A stretch of 64,000 nucleotides of DNA from the NCBI GenBank assembly GCA_964528675.1, contig CAZGTU010000001.1:1-64000 (forward strand). Reading direction: 5' to 3'. This document shows positions 25,527-34,784 of the stretch, piece after piece. The stretch comes from CAYRTD01 sp964528675 (lineage in GTDB: Bacteria; Bacteroidota; Bacteroidia; Bacteroidales; GCA-2748055). The notes beneath the pieces are model-generated. The model had not been told where the DNA came from. It saw nothing but the letters and a program-made list of their open reading frames with translations, and did no database searches. The stretch's first letter is position 1. Each line of letters opens with the position of its first letter. The position numbers and the translations under genes were made by a program.

Positions 25527-27743
25527 ATGCCCGCTAAATTATTCTATATTATCCTCATTCTCAATATACCAGCTCATGCCCTCGCTCAACCCCTCCTTGA
25601 ATGGAAAAGCATCGATTCATTCAACAGCAAAATGCCTGTTGGAATAGAAATATTTAAAGCGACAGGAAGTATAGAAGGAGATACCCTTACAGCATATTAC
25701 AGCATCACAGATATTTCCAGGGGTGATCTTGTACTCTATCCTTTGTATTCTGAATATAATCAAAAACCTGAAAAATATTTTTCAGAAAGTCCTGAAGACA
25801 TTGTTATAATCACCAATGGAGGGTATTTTGGCACCAACGTTTCCTATAGCCTGGTGCTCAATAATTATAAAACCCTCGTGCCAAACATCAGAGCAGTTAA
25901 TCGTTCTCATAACAACACAAACTATCTTTATTACCCTACGAGAAGTGCATTTGGTGTTGACCCGAACCTTAAAGCTGAGGCAGCTTATGTTTATACATTC
26001 AGTGATAATAATCAGACCTATTCATATCCGGAACCCAGTCCAAATACAACTGAAAATCTTCCTCTTCCACAACCCACACCGGAATACCCCGAAGGAGGGG
26101 AAATATGGAAGGTGAGTGAGGCAATTGGCGGTGGACCCCTGCTTATAAAAGATAGTATCATCAATACAAATTATAGCCCTGAGCTATTTCCCAACGACAT
26201 TACCGGATCAATTGCCCCAAGAACAGCAATCGGAATAAGGGGTGATGGAAAACTAATCAACCTGGTGGTCGACGGAAGACAGGACCACTCAAAAGGAATA
26301 AGCCTTCATAGCCTTTCTGAAATACTTCTTGAATTGGGCTGCGTCGATGCCATAAATCTCGATGGAGGTGGATCCTCCGTTTTAACGGTATATGATGAGG
26401 TAATCAATAAACCCTCCGATGGAAATCCACGTTATATTCCATCAGTGGTAAGCATCAAGAAAGCACTGATGCTGAGGAATAACGATCCTGCTTATTTTAA
26501 TCCTGTACAACAAGCATCGGACAGTCTGAAAAATATCAGATTCCCCGAAACCAAAACCTTGATCTTTGGCAAAGGAGAAACAGGAGTTTATTCATTTAAG
26601 GATATATTACCCGCAGAATACAGACTGGAATTCTACAATAATTCTGAAAGTGAATACAATTATAGTGATTCCATCGAATTTATATTCTCTCTGGGGTCCG
26701 AAAGAAAGGATACCATTTATCTGAACCAGGGTTCATTAACCGGAAATCAGTTCGTAAATCTCGGCAGCAGGCAACTGGGCCCCCATGACACTTTTAAGAT
26801 CAGCAATAAAAGTGAAGATGGTTATCTGCATCTTGATGTCCTTCGTCTGATCAAAACCGGTTCCGGTCTTCCTGAAATAGATCTGGATCCCAGGGTTTAT
26901 TATGGGAATTACTCTACAGGAGATTCCATTAAGTTCAAAATTGAAGCATTTGCAAGAAACCGTTCAAGAAAAATTACAGCGTTTAAGGTTTACGAAATAA
27001 TCCAGGATAATTATGTAAAATTATCACAAAGATCGTTTGCACCTGTTGAAAGTTACGAAGATTCTGTTCATTACATCATTCAAAAAGACCCGGACCAGAT
27101 CCGTCTTAAATCGGTTGTATATGATGAATTGAATGATTCTTCCTCAGTTTTCTATACCCTGAACATTGATAATACTCCTCCCACAGTTGCCTTTGGAAAA
27201 AACTCAGTTTTACAGGGAGAAAGGGGTGATACTCTCATTTTTGAACTAAAATTGCTTCCCGGAAATGAATCTCGTCCCCTGGAAATCCTGGAGATTTTTA
27301 AAGATCCGGCAAATGAAAATAAACTTCTAACCACAATTAAACCATCCCCGCAGGGCGACACGATCAAATTCCATTATGAAATAAAGGAAGAGGATCTTAC
27401 GGGAGTTGAATTTCGCTTTATCATTCATGATGAATCCGGATATTCCGCCAGCCGGGACTTTTCATATTTTTACAATTCCATATTTGATATTAAGAATCAT
27501 AATCTCAGTTTTCAATATAATCCCAAACTTAAGCAACTGGAAATAAACTCCAGGATATCCCAGGCCCGGGAAAAACTTCATGCAGGTTTTTATGATCTTT
27601 CCGGAAGATTACTCTATCAGAAAAATATTATACATTCCATGCATTCGACATTAGATCTGGATTTTATTCCCCCGGGAATTACCCTGGTTAAAATCGTTTA
27701 TGGAAGTAAAATATATAATTATCGCTTCATTCAACCATACTAA
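25527..27743 (+). CDS. Phosphodiester glycosidase family protein with C-terminal sorting-like domain
   Basis: A 738-residue secreted protein. Residues 1-20 are a signal peptide (ending AHALAQ). Residues ~90-320 match the phosphodiester glycosidase / NAGPA-like domain: TNGGYFGTN, AIGGGPLLI, APRTAIGIRGDGKLINLVVDGR and the conserved INLDGGGSSVL. Family members remove sugars or phosphate-linked caps from exopolysaccharides or glycoproteins. Residues ~350-650 are beta-rich. The last ~70 residues (FYDLSGRLLYQK...PPGITLVKIVYGSKIYNYRFI) resemble a type IX secretion sorting domain, so it is probably exported to the surface. No operon partner is evident. Confidence 0.85.
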   Translation: MPAKLFYIILILNIPAHALAQPLLEWKSIDSFNSKMPVGIEIFKATGSIEGDTLTAYYSITDISRGDLVLYPLYSEYNQKPEKYFSESPEDIVIITNGGYFGTNVSYSLVLNNYKTLVPNIRAVNRSHNNTNYLYYPTRSAFGVDPNLKAEAAYVYTFSDNNQTYSYPEPSPNTTENLPLPQPTPEYPEGGEIWKVSEAIGGGPLLIKDSIINTNYSPELFPNDITGSIAPRTAIGIRGDGKLINLVVDGRQDHSKGISLHSLSEILLELGCVDAINLDGGGSSVLTVYDEVINKPSDGNPRYIPSVVSIKKALMLRNNDPAYFNPVQQASDSLKNIRFPETKTLIFGKGETGVYSFKDILPAEYRLEFYNNSESEYNYSDSIEFIFSLGSERKDTIYLNQGSLTGNQFVNLGSRQLGPHDTFKISNKSEDGYLHLDVLRLIKTGSGLPEIDLDPRVYYGNYSTGDSIKFKIEAFARNRSRKITAFKVYEIIQDNYVKLSQRSFAPVESYEDSVHYIIQKDPDQIRLKSVVYDELNDSSSVFYTLNIDNTPPTVAFGKNSVLQGERGDTLIFELKLLPGNESRPLEILEIFKDPANENKLLTTIKPSPQGDTIKFHYEIKEEDLTGVEFRFIIHDESGYSASRDFSYFYNSIFDIKNHNLSFQYNPKLKQLEINSRISQAREKLHAGFYDLSGRLLYQKNIIHSMHSTLDLDFIPPGITLVKIVYGSKIYNYRFIQPY

Positions 27744-27786
27744 ACGCTGTGCTGCTCTTTTGTTTGGCAGGGGAAAGGATAATTGA

Positions 27787-27804
27787 CTTTTCAGAGTGGA
27801 CTTA
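27787..27804. repeat. Copy of the TTTTC(G/A)GAGTGG repeat
   Basis: GACTTTTCAGAGTGGACTTA after the glycosidase gene matches the dispersed segment at 12804-12818 (direct) and 12667-12682 and 41565-41580 (inverted). Confidence 0.55.
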
Positions 27805-27953
27805 ATAATTCAAAATATAAGCTTATCATTCCTGTAATATCATAATTAGCTGCCAATTTGACAAAATAGATATTTATATCAATAACGGAAAGATTTTTGT
27901 ATTTCCAGTTTAAGAATTGGAATTATTGCGCTTAAGGAATTAAAGCTTCAAAA

Positions 27954-30191
27954 ATGTCATATAAAGAATTAATACGGGAATACAGAAAAATAAATCAGCT
28001 TATTGAGCAGAAAAGAATTAAAGAAGCATTTGAAATTCTGAGTAAGCTCACGAGTATCTGTCATAATGCTGATTTTACCAATCGCCTGGAAAATTATCGT
28101 GAGACTTACAGAAATATCCTTAGGTATACATTTGAAAAAGGAGACGATCCTGAAAAAGAACAGGTATTCAACAGGCTCATTAAATCCATTCTGGAACTCA
28201 GTGATGAAGTAAAGGAAGAAATTATAATCCAGGAAGGAATGCTGGCACATTATAAATTGATGGAAAGGTACAGAAGAGAATCTGAATTTAAAATTGAAGA
28301 GCTTGAAGAATGGATAAAAAAAATATTAGTCAGTAGAGAAGTTGAATTAACAGGAGAAGCGACTGATGAATCTGGTAATAAATCCAAAGAAGCGGAAAAT
28401 GATACACGCAATCGATTATCCGAATTCTTTAAGGTATTCTGGTTAAATAACCGTCTCACTGAATCCCATATAAATTTGTTGCAACAAGCCAGAAGCAATC
28501 CAGAGTTTCCCTGGTATTATAAATCCCTACTTGTAAGTGCTCTTACCTTATCACTTTTGCGTCATTTTGATATTGAGAAGATCAAGATCCTTTTTGATAT
28601 TTATGAAGATCAGGAGAACAAGGTATGGCAAAGAGCGCTGGTGGGAATGTTGCTGGTATTTTACATCCATGATAACAGAATTTCTTTTTATCCAGAAATT
28701 GAACAGAGAATAAAATTACTGAAAGGAAATCGCCACTGGAACAAAACCATAGAAAGCTCGGTTATTCAGCTTCTCAGGGCTAAAGAAACGGAAAAGATTA
28801 CGGAAAAGATCAGGAATGAAATAATGCCCGAATTATGGAAAATGCGATCCACCCTTGAAGATAAACTAAACATCGAGGATCTTCTGAAAGATAAGATGCT
28901 GGAAGACAAAAACCCGGAATGGGAAAGGGTTTTTGAAGACACTCCCGGCCTCTATGATAAAATGGAGGAATTTTCAAATCTGCAGATGGAAGGATCGGAC
29001 GTATTTCTTTCTGCATTTGCCATGCTTAAACGCTTCGACTTTTTCAATGATATTAATAACTGGGTTTTACCTTTCTACAAAGAAAATGAACATTTCTCCG
29101 ATATTTTCAGCCAGGTGAAGGAAGGATTTGACAGCAATACATTCCTGGAAGGACTGGAGAGAACCAGTTTTCTCTGCAATTCGGATAAATATTCTTTTTG
29201 CCTGAATGTAAAGCATATGCCTGATATGCAAAAAAACATGATGGTGGAATTATTTAACAAGGAGATGGAGGCAATGAATGAAATGGCAAGTGAAGATGAA
29301 TTGCTGAAAAAGGATGTTCATGACAGATCTGTCATCGTTCAATACACCCAGGATCTTTACCGTTTTTTCAAGCTTCATCCGATGAAAAAAGAATTCAAGG
29401 ATATCTTTGAACTTCCACTTGATTTTCATAATAAGGACTTTTTCAGATCCATGGTGGACGATGAGGACATCATCCGGAATATTGGGGAATTCTATTTCGA
29501 GAAAGATCATTATTCGGAAGCTCTGGATATTTTTCTTTCTCTTGAAGAAGAAGATGGCGGACATGAGTTGCTGGAGAAAATAGCTTATTCTTATCAATGT
29601 TTGGGAGACTTTGAGAAGGCCCTGGAATTTTATAAAAAGGCAGAACTGGCAACAAAACCCCGAAGCTGGTTATTTAATAAAATAGCCTTCTGTTATCGTC
29701 GTCTTGAAAAACATGATTCTGCCATTAAATATTACCAGGAATCCGAAAAGATCGATCCGGAAAACCTATATATCCAGACTTCTTTAGGACAGGCAAACAT
29801 GGAGAAAGGAGATTACGAGACAGCTTTGAAATATTTCTTTAAGGTTGAATATCTTGCGCCTGATAATGTTAAGGTTCACCGCCCGATAGCCTGGTGTTCA
29901 TTTGTGCTTGGGAAGACGGATAATGCCAGAAAATATTTTGAAAAGATCGTCCAGAAAGAAGGGAATAAATACGATTACATGAATCTGGGCCATGTATACT
30001 GGAGCACTGGCAACAAATCTGAAGCAATAAAGAGCTATCGGGAGAGCCTTAAAAAATCAAAGCTTGATGTTGAATGGTTTACAGAGATCATGAAGGAAGA
30101 TAGTGTTCATCTTCAGAAATACAACATTCCTACATTTGATATCCTGTTGATGGTTGACTATATAAAATTGATTGCGGGTGAAGAGGGATGA
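27954..30191 (+). CDS. Tetratricopeptide repeat protein, 745 aa
   Basis: A large, soluble, highly charged helical protein without a signal peptide. The C-terminal third (about residues 500-720) has clear tandem TPR units (GEFYFEKDHYSEALDIFLSLEEE, AYSYQCLGDFEKALEFYKKAE, AFCYRRLEKHDSAIKYYQESEK, SLGQANMEKGDYETALKYFFKVE, GHVYWSTGNKSEAIKSYRESL). The N-terminal 500 residues are helical but not recognised. It probably serves as a protein-protein scaffold in the cytoplasm. No neighbour gives a function; the gene ends 66 bp before a REP-like palindrome. Confidence 0.8.
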   Translation: MSYKELIREYRKINQLIEQKRIKEAFEILSKLTSICHNADFTNRLENYRETYRNILRYTFEKGDDPEKEQVFNRLIKSILELSDEVKEEIIIQEGMLAHYKLMERYRRESEFKIEELEEWIKKILVSREVELTGEATDESGNKSKEAENDTRNRLSEFFKVFWLNNRLTESHINLLQQARSNPEFPWYYKSLLVSALTLSLLRHFDIEKIKILFDIYEDQENKVWQRALVGMLLVFYIHDNRISFYPEIEQRIKLLKGNRHWNKTIESSVIQLLRAKETEKITEKIRNEIMPELWKMRSTLEDKLNIEDLLKDKMLEDKNPEWERVFEDTPGLYDKMEEFSNLQMEGSDVFLSAFAMLKRFDFFNDINNWVLPFYKENEHFSDIFSQVKEGFDSNTFLEGLERTSFLCNSDKYSFCLNVKHMPDMQKNMMVELFNKEMEAMNEMASEDELLKKDVHDRSVIVQYTQDLYRFFKLHPMKKEFKDIFELPLDFHNKDFFRSMVDDEDIIRNIGEFYFEKDHYSEALDIFLSLEEEDGGHELLEKIAYSYQCLGDFEKALEFYKKAELATKPRSWLFNKIAFCYRRLEKHDSAIKYYQESEKIDPENLYIQTSLGQANMEKGDYETALKYFFKVEYLAPDNVKVHRPIAWCSFVLGKTDNARKYFEKIVQKEGNKYDYMNLGHVYWSTGNKSEAIKSYRESLKKSKLDVEWFTEIMKEDSVHLQKYNIPTFDILLMVDYIKLIAGEEG

Positions 30192-30256
30192 CTTTTTTCG
30201 GAGTTTGGCTTTGGATTATCTTTCTGAATTACAGCTTATTGAATAGCCTGAAATGC

Positions 30257-30305
30257 CAGACCCTCAGGGTTTAAAACCCTCGGGGTTTTAAACCCTGAGG
30301 GTCTG
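30257..30305. repeat. Perfect 23-bp REP-like inverted repeat
   Basis: The arms begin CAGACCCTCAGGGTTTAAAA and end TTTTAAACCCTGAGGGTCTG, with a three-base loop. They share the AGACCCTCAGGGTTT core with the RAYT-flanking palindromes 5 kb upstream. It lies between converging genes and may also terminate both. Confidence 0.8.
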
Positions 30306-30316
30306 CCTCTCCCCAA

Positions 30317-31030
30317 TCACAAAACCTCCTTCAACATCAAAGCATTCTCCACCGAATTCGCACCCACATCATTATTGAAGTATACATAATAATCCTTCGC
30401 CCGCGAACGTTTCATCCGGTCAGCCCACCCCTCCAATTCTTCCTCACTATATTTATACTTATACCACTCTTCCTTCCCGTGAAAACGCAGATATACCTTT
30501 TTTGTCCGGTCTTCAAGAAATTCTGGTAAATCATCGGGTGCAGAAAGACTGCAGGTGATAACATCATAGCCGGCAAGTAAATTATAAATATCCTCTGTAA
30601 ACCACGAAGAATGACGGAATTCTATCACATTCAGGAAATCCCTGTCCAGCAGCCTGCAGAAATTTTCGATCTTTTCTTCATTTTTATGAAGATTCCCGGG
30701 TAACTGCCATAGAATAACACCGGTCTTTTCCTTGATTGGTTCTATACCATCATAAAAATTATCCAGATGCTCTTCAGGATCCTTCAACTTTTTCATATGT
30801 GTAATATATCGGCTTCCCTTTACCGTAAACCTGAAACCGTCAGGCGTGATCTTCACCCACTCTTTCAATGTCTTCTTTTCGGGAATCTGATAAAAAGTAT
30901 TGTTGATCTCAACCGTATTGAAATGTTCGGCATAATACTCAAGCCATTTCTCTTTTTTCAGATCTTCAGGATAAAATTTACCTCTCCAGTCTTTATAATG
31001 ATAACCCGAACATCCAACATAATAAGCCAT
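30317..31030 (-). CDS. DUF72 domain protein
   Basis: A 237-residue TIM-barrel-like protein of the DUF72 (YecE-like) family. The N terminus YYVGCSGYHYKDWRGKFYPEDL, the FNTVEINNTFYQIPEKKTL strand, ILWQLPGNLHKNEE, VIEFRHSSWF, and YLRFHGKEEWY followed by YYVFNND-type end are the family landmarks. Its biochemical activity is not established. It follows the Fpg/Nei gene by 10 bp on the same strand, a pairing that suggests a link with DNA repair or stress. Confidence 0.88.
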   Translation of the reverse strand: MAYYVGCSGYHYKDWRGKFYPEDLKKEKWLEYYAEHFNTVEINNTFYQIPEKKTLKEWVKITPDGFRFTVKGSRYITHMKKLKDPEEHLDNFYDGIEPIKEKTGVILWQLPGNLHKNEEKIENFCRLLDRDFLNVIEFRHSSWFTEDIYNLLAGYDVITCSLSAPDDLPEFLEDRTKKVYLRFHGKEEWYKYKYSEEELEGWADRMKRSRAKDYYVYFNNDVGANSVENALMLKEVL

Positions 31031-31040
31031 AATCCATCAT

Positions 31041-31820
31041 TTATTTTTTCTGACAGGAAGGGCAGATATAACAGCCTCTTCCTGAAATTTTTATTTTTTT
31101 GACTTCACCTTTACAGTAGGGACAACTTTCCCCTTTATTTCGAACCGGAATGAGATAATTTTTTGGCAATTTAGAAGGATCAGCCTGGACTTCAATAGCT
31201 TTCTTTAATACTTCATTCATCTTAGTGTAAAGTTCTTTTCGTTTCTTCTCATCAATCTTGCTTAGATCCTTTTTCGGATGAAGCCTGACCTGGAATAGAA
31301 TTTCATCAGAATAAATATTGCCTATTCCCGACAATAAACTTTGATCCATCAAAGCCCCCTTTATTCCTCCCCTCTTTTTATCAAGCAATTCCAAAAATTC
31401 CTCCATGGTCAATTCCAGGGCATCCTTCCCAATATTGTTCTTTTCAGCAAATTCATCAGGCGAGTCGCATACCTCGATCTTACCCAGTTTTCGCTTTGTT
31501 ATGACACTCAAATGTCCGTTATCCTTAAAATGAAAAGAAAAAGCAGAATATTCAGGCTCTTCTTCATCATCTTCATAATAAGATACCGAACCGGTCATAC
31601 CGAAATGCAAAACAAGCCAGTCGAAATCCTTCACTTCCAGGAAACAATATTTCCCTCTTCTCATTGTGAACGCTAACTTATGATCCTTAATTCCATCAAG
31701 TTTCTGGCGGGAACTGTTGACCAGATCTTTTTCATGAATGGTATAATCGCTAATCGACTTTCCAACGGCTTTTTTGTCTATAATTTTTCTAAAAACTTCA
31801 ACATCTGGTAATTCGGGCAT
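31041..31820 (-). CDS. Fpg/Nei family DNA glycosylase/AP lyase
   Basis: A 259-residue base-excision repair enzyme. After removal of Met the N terminus PELPDVE supplies the catalytic proline nucleophile and Glu. The helix-two-turn-helix is DQSLLSGIGNIYSDEILFQVRLHPKK (about residues 160-185). The C-terminal zinc finger has Cys in CPYC and CPSC, with the DNA-contacting Arg in GRGCYICPSC. It removes oxidised bases and nicks the abasic site. Members of this exact form (PELPDVE, SGIGNIYSDE) may be Nei-like rather than true MutM. It starts the DUF72 transcript. Confidence 0.9.
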   Translation of the reverse strand: MPELPDVEVFRKIIDKKAVGKSISDYTIHEKDLVNSSRQKLDGIKDHKLAFTMRRGKYCFLEVKDFDWLVLHFGMTGSVSYYEDDEEEPEYSAFSFHFKDNGHLSVITKRKLGKIEVCDSPDEFAEKNNIGKDALELTMEEFLELLDKKRGGIKGALMDQSLLSGIGNIYSDEILFQVRLHPKKDLSKIDEKKRKELYTKMNEVLKKAIEVQADPSKLPKNYLIPVRNKGESCPYCKGEVKKIKISGRGCYICPSCQKK

Positions 31821-31842
31821 GATGATAAAATTATTGATTTAC

Positions 31843-32020
31843 TTCTACTTTGACACATTAAAAAATCTTCCTGTTTTTTACCCTTAATCCGCCTTAGGCA
31901 GAACAGGAAGATTTTTATCCTTTCACCCTTCGTGCCTCCGCTAAAGCTTCAGTGACACGCGGAAGGGCCAGCGCAAAAAGGATAAAAATCTTTTTAAAGT
32001 CTTAATCTGTCAAAGTAGAA
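31843..32020. repeat. Composite palindromic repeat element (copy 1)
   Basis: An outer inverted repeat TTCTACTTTGACA (31843-31855) / TGTCAAAGTAGAA (32008-32020) encloses two hairpins: AAAAATCTTCCTGTT / AACAGGAAGATTTTT (31861-31875, 31902-31916) and GATTTTTATCCTTT / AAAGGATAAAAATC (31910-31923, 31977-31990). The hairpins share 31910-31916 and cannot form together. A decayed copy is at 61691-61795. The rest of 31821-32523 shows no gene. Confidence 0.75.
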
Positions 32021-32523
32021 TTACTTAATTCTCCGATAATTAATTAATAAGATATAAAAATCATGCCATATCATTGCCCGAAAAAACAGGGAATGGAAAA
32101 ATATCTTCAGGAAATGACTTAGACGACAAACGGAAAGGAAACAAGTATATTTTTATTTTTTCCATTTTTTGGCCAGAGCTATGGCAACACTATCAAGAAT
32201 GGTGGTAAAGAATCTGAAAATTTGCTATGCCTTAGAATCTGTAATAGTTGATTTTTTCAAAACATCAATATATCGTCATTAACGGGAGCTTATATAAACT
32301 TCAATAAATAAATACAACCCCAGAGTTATTTCTTTCATCGCCTGTAGAATGTTTATTACAAAATGTGTAAATAATCAACATAAGACCTCAGGTAAAGCTT
32401 CCACTCTAAAATCTCTGTAATTGCCCATACATCAGCAATGAATACCTGAATATCCAAAATATCTGTTTTTGGCATGAATTTTAACCTGTATAAGACAAGT
32501 TAAACATTAAAATATCTATTATT

Positions 32524-32733
32524 ATGAAGAAAATGATAAAAGTAATTGAAGTAATAGCAGCATCAGACAAAGGCTTTACAGAAGCAACCCAGGTCGCTGT
32601 TGCTGAAGCTTCCAAAACAGTAAAAAACATCAAATCTGTTTACATCAAAGAAATGAACGCTAATGTGGAAAATAACGAAATTGTTTCTTATGCAGTGAAT
32701 GCAAAAGTTTCATTCGAGATTGACAAGCAGTAG
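32524..32733 (+). CDS. Dodecin family flavin-binding protein
   Basis: A 69-residue dodecin: KVIEVIAASDKGFTEATQVAVAEASKTVKNIKSVYIKEMNANVENNEIVSYAVNAKVSFEID aligns over its whole length with the family pattern. Dodecins form dodecameric shells that store or buffer flavins. The aromatic residue that stacks on flavin in many members (Trp in the ..SWEDA.. segment) is Phe in DKGFTEA here, so ligand binding may differ. The gene stands alone with a downstream hairpin and lies in the island of stress-related genes. Confidence 0.92.
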   Translation: MKKMIKVIEVIAASDKGFTEATQVAVAEASKTVKNIKSVYIKEMNANVENNEIVSYAVNAKVSFEIDKQ

Positions 32734-33056
32734 TGTTTTCGATTACAGCACAGATTTATTACAACTGATGAATTATCCGGTCAGGGTTGTTTACTACTTC
32801 CCGGCTGGATAATTATTAATTTTTACCCCTCTATTCCCGAAAGTTCTCACTGGCCAGACCGAAGCTTCATTTTATCTCCCTTTTTTTTAATAAATGGCAC
32901 TAAACCTCTGATTATAAACCTGGATCCTTGTCTTCAGAGAATAACTCCGAGGAACCGAGTTTACGAGCTTTGTAACCATATACCTTTCCGCGAGCGCCAA
33001 AGCTACACTGCGGAGGCGCTTTGCAAACGCGAAAAGAGATTAAATAATACTGAACA
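32734..33056. repeat. Gene-free stretch with a GC-rich palindrome
   Basis: Apart from the dodecin terminator, the only structure is CGCGAGCGCC (32990-32999) with GGCGCT and CGCG arms at 33018-33033, a palindrome of the CCGCG...GCGGAGGC type also seen inside the element at 31934-31962. No gene or clear promoter is visible. Confidence 0.5.
32771..32825 (+). terminator. Probable terminator of the dodecin gene
   Basis: AATTATCC (32771-32778) pairs with GGATAATT (32807-32814), with further GG/CC pairing inside, followed by a T-rich AATTTTTA. It lies 38 bp after the stop codon. Confidence 0.6.
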
Positions 33057-33527
33057 ATGCCTGTTCACAATAAAGATATCGCTGATATTCTATTCGAAGT
33101 AGCCGACTTTCTGGACCTTAAAGGAGAAAATGAGTTCAGAATCAGATCATACAGAGACGCTGCCCGCACCATTTCTGAAGGATCAGAAAGCATTGTAAAA
33201 AAAGCTCGCAATGAAGAAGATATTTCTTCCCTGCCGGGTATAGGAAAAAGCATGGCTGAAAAGATACGGGAAATCGCAAAAACCGGAACACTCAAACAAC
33301 TGGAAAAAATCAAAGAAGATATTCCTCCCTCGCTTATAGATATAATGAAGCTTGAACAATTGGGTTCTGAGCGCACCAGAATATTGCACGAGAAACTGAA
33401 CATTGAAACCATCGAAGATCTGAGGGAAGCGGCGGAAGAAGAAAAAGTTGAAAAGATAAAAGGCTTTGGCAAGAAGATACAAAAAAATATACTCCGTGAA
33501 ATAAAAGAATTTTCAAAAAAAGGATAA
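33057..33527 (+). pseudogene. polX: DNA polymerase X, N-terminal part (ends at an in-frame TAA)
   Basis: These 156 codons encode the N-terminal DNA-binding part of a PolX/PHP polymerase: an 8-kDa-like domain (DIADILFEVADFLDLKGENEFRIRSYRDAARTI) and two helix-hairpin-helix units (SSLPGIGKSMAEKIREI; KIKGFGKKIQKNI). TAA at 33525-33527 ends the frame, but the same frame continues past it without another stop into a standard PolX palm (RRFKLADAVKYASSIIEYL...LAGSTRR). A single substitution in a Glu, Gln or Lys codon would explain it. The first half could still be made as a free HhH protein. Confidence 0.8.
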
Positions 33528-33632
33528 TCCAGACGTTTCAAACTCGCTGATGCAGTAAAATATGCATCATCAATCATAGAATATCTGGATAAAAAGACAG
33601 ATAAGCTTACCCTCGCAGGTAGTACACGAAGG

Positions 33633-34778
33633 ATGAAAGATAATATCGGGGATATTGATCTTGTTGCCACCAGCCGTGATTCCAAAGAAGCAATGAAACA
33701 TTTTACAGACTATGAAGATACAGATCATGTTCTGGCACATGGAGAAACAAAATCTTCCATCAAATTAAAGAATGGGCTTCGTATCGACTTGCGTCTGGTT
33801 AGTAAACGTTCGCTTGGAGCGGCCATCTTGTATTTTACCGGTTCGAGAGCTCATACCCTCGCCCTACGTAAACTGGCCCAGGGCAAAGACCTGAAGCTTA
33901 GCGAATATGGCCTGTTTAAAGGGAAGAAAAGAGTGGCCGGAAAAACGGAAACAAGAATTTATAAAAAACTGGGCTTACAATTCATAGAACCTGAATTAAG
34001 AGAGAATAAGGGGGAAATTAATGCCGCTGCGAAAAATAAGCTTCCCGATCTGATTCATATACAAGACATTAAAGGAGATCTTCACACCCATACAAAAGCC
34101 TCTGACGGCAAATACAGTCTTGAAAAAATGGTAAAAAAAGCAAAAGATATGGGTTATGAATATTACGCCATTTCAGAACATTCAAAGAAAGTGGCAATGG
34201 CGAACGGGCTGACCGAAAAAAGGCTCAGAAATCAAATGGAAGAAATTGACCGGCTCAACGAAAAAATGAAAAAGATAAAAATATTAAAATCCATTGAAGT
34301 CGATATCCTTGAAGACGGCAAACTGGATTTTTCCAATGATATCTTAAAGGAACTGGACCTGGTCATCTGTTCCATCCATTATAACCTTAATCTTTCCAAA
34401 GAAAAGCAGACAAAACGAATAGTAAAAGCCATGGATAATCCTTACTTCAATATTCTTGCCCACCCGACCGGCAGAAGGATAGGAGAAAGAGATGAGATAA
34501 ACATCGATCTGGATAAAATAATGAATGAGGCCGGGAAAAAGAACTGCTTCCTGGAAATTAACTCCCATCCCGACAGGCTTGATCTCAGGGATAAATATAT
34601 CCGGATGGCCAAAGAGAAAGGAGTAAAAATGGCTATATCCACCGACGCCCACTCAAAAGCCAATCTGGAAAATATGCGATATGGCGTAGCCCAGGCACGC
34701 AGAGGATGGCTGGAGAAAAATGATGTGATAAACACCCGTTCATGGAAGGAATTAAAAAAGCTTTTGAAAAGAAATTAA
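33633..34778 (+). pseudogene. polX: DNA polymerase X, palm and PHP exonuclease part
   Basis: Same frame as the preceding part. From the ATG at 33633 the product has 381 residues: palm aspartates in GDIDLVA, the later palm KNGLRIDLRLV, a SRAHTLALRKLAQ thumb, and a complete C-terminal PHP domain (GDLHTHTKASDGKYSLEKMV, SEHSKKVAM, CSIHYNL, AHPTGRRIG, EINSHPDRLDLRD, ISTDAHSKANLENM). The palm Gly-Ser motif (LAGSTRR) lies just upstream of that ATG and no ATG, GTG or TTG occurs between it and the TAA, so a product from 33633 would lack polymerase activity but could keep PHP nuclease activity. Only 6 bp separate it from ligA. Confidence 0.82.
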
Positions 34779-34784
34779 ATACCC

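Noticed and set aside
31843..32020. Composite palindrome as a riboswitch controlling dodecin
   Set aside because: It lies 500 bp upstream of dodecin, does not match any flavin (FMN) riboswitch core I know, and has a second copy unlinked to such a gene.
33525..33527. PolX TAA, or TGA at 61118, as recoded amino acids (readthrough, selenocysteine)
   Set aside because: No recoding hairpin was recognised after either stop, no Cys is expected at those places, and most genes in the window use all three stops normally.
33515..33540. PolX interruption as a frameshift in the A-run before the stop
   Set aside because: The two parts are in the same frame, so no net shift is needed; a substitution creating TAA is enough.
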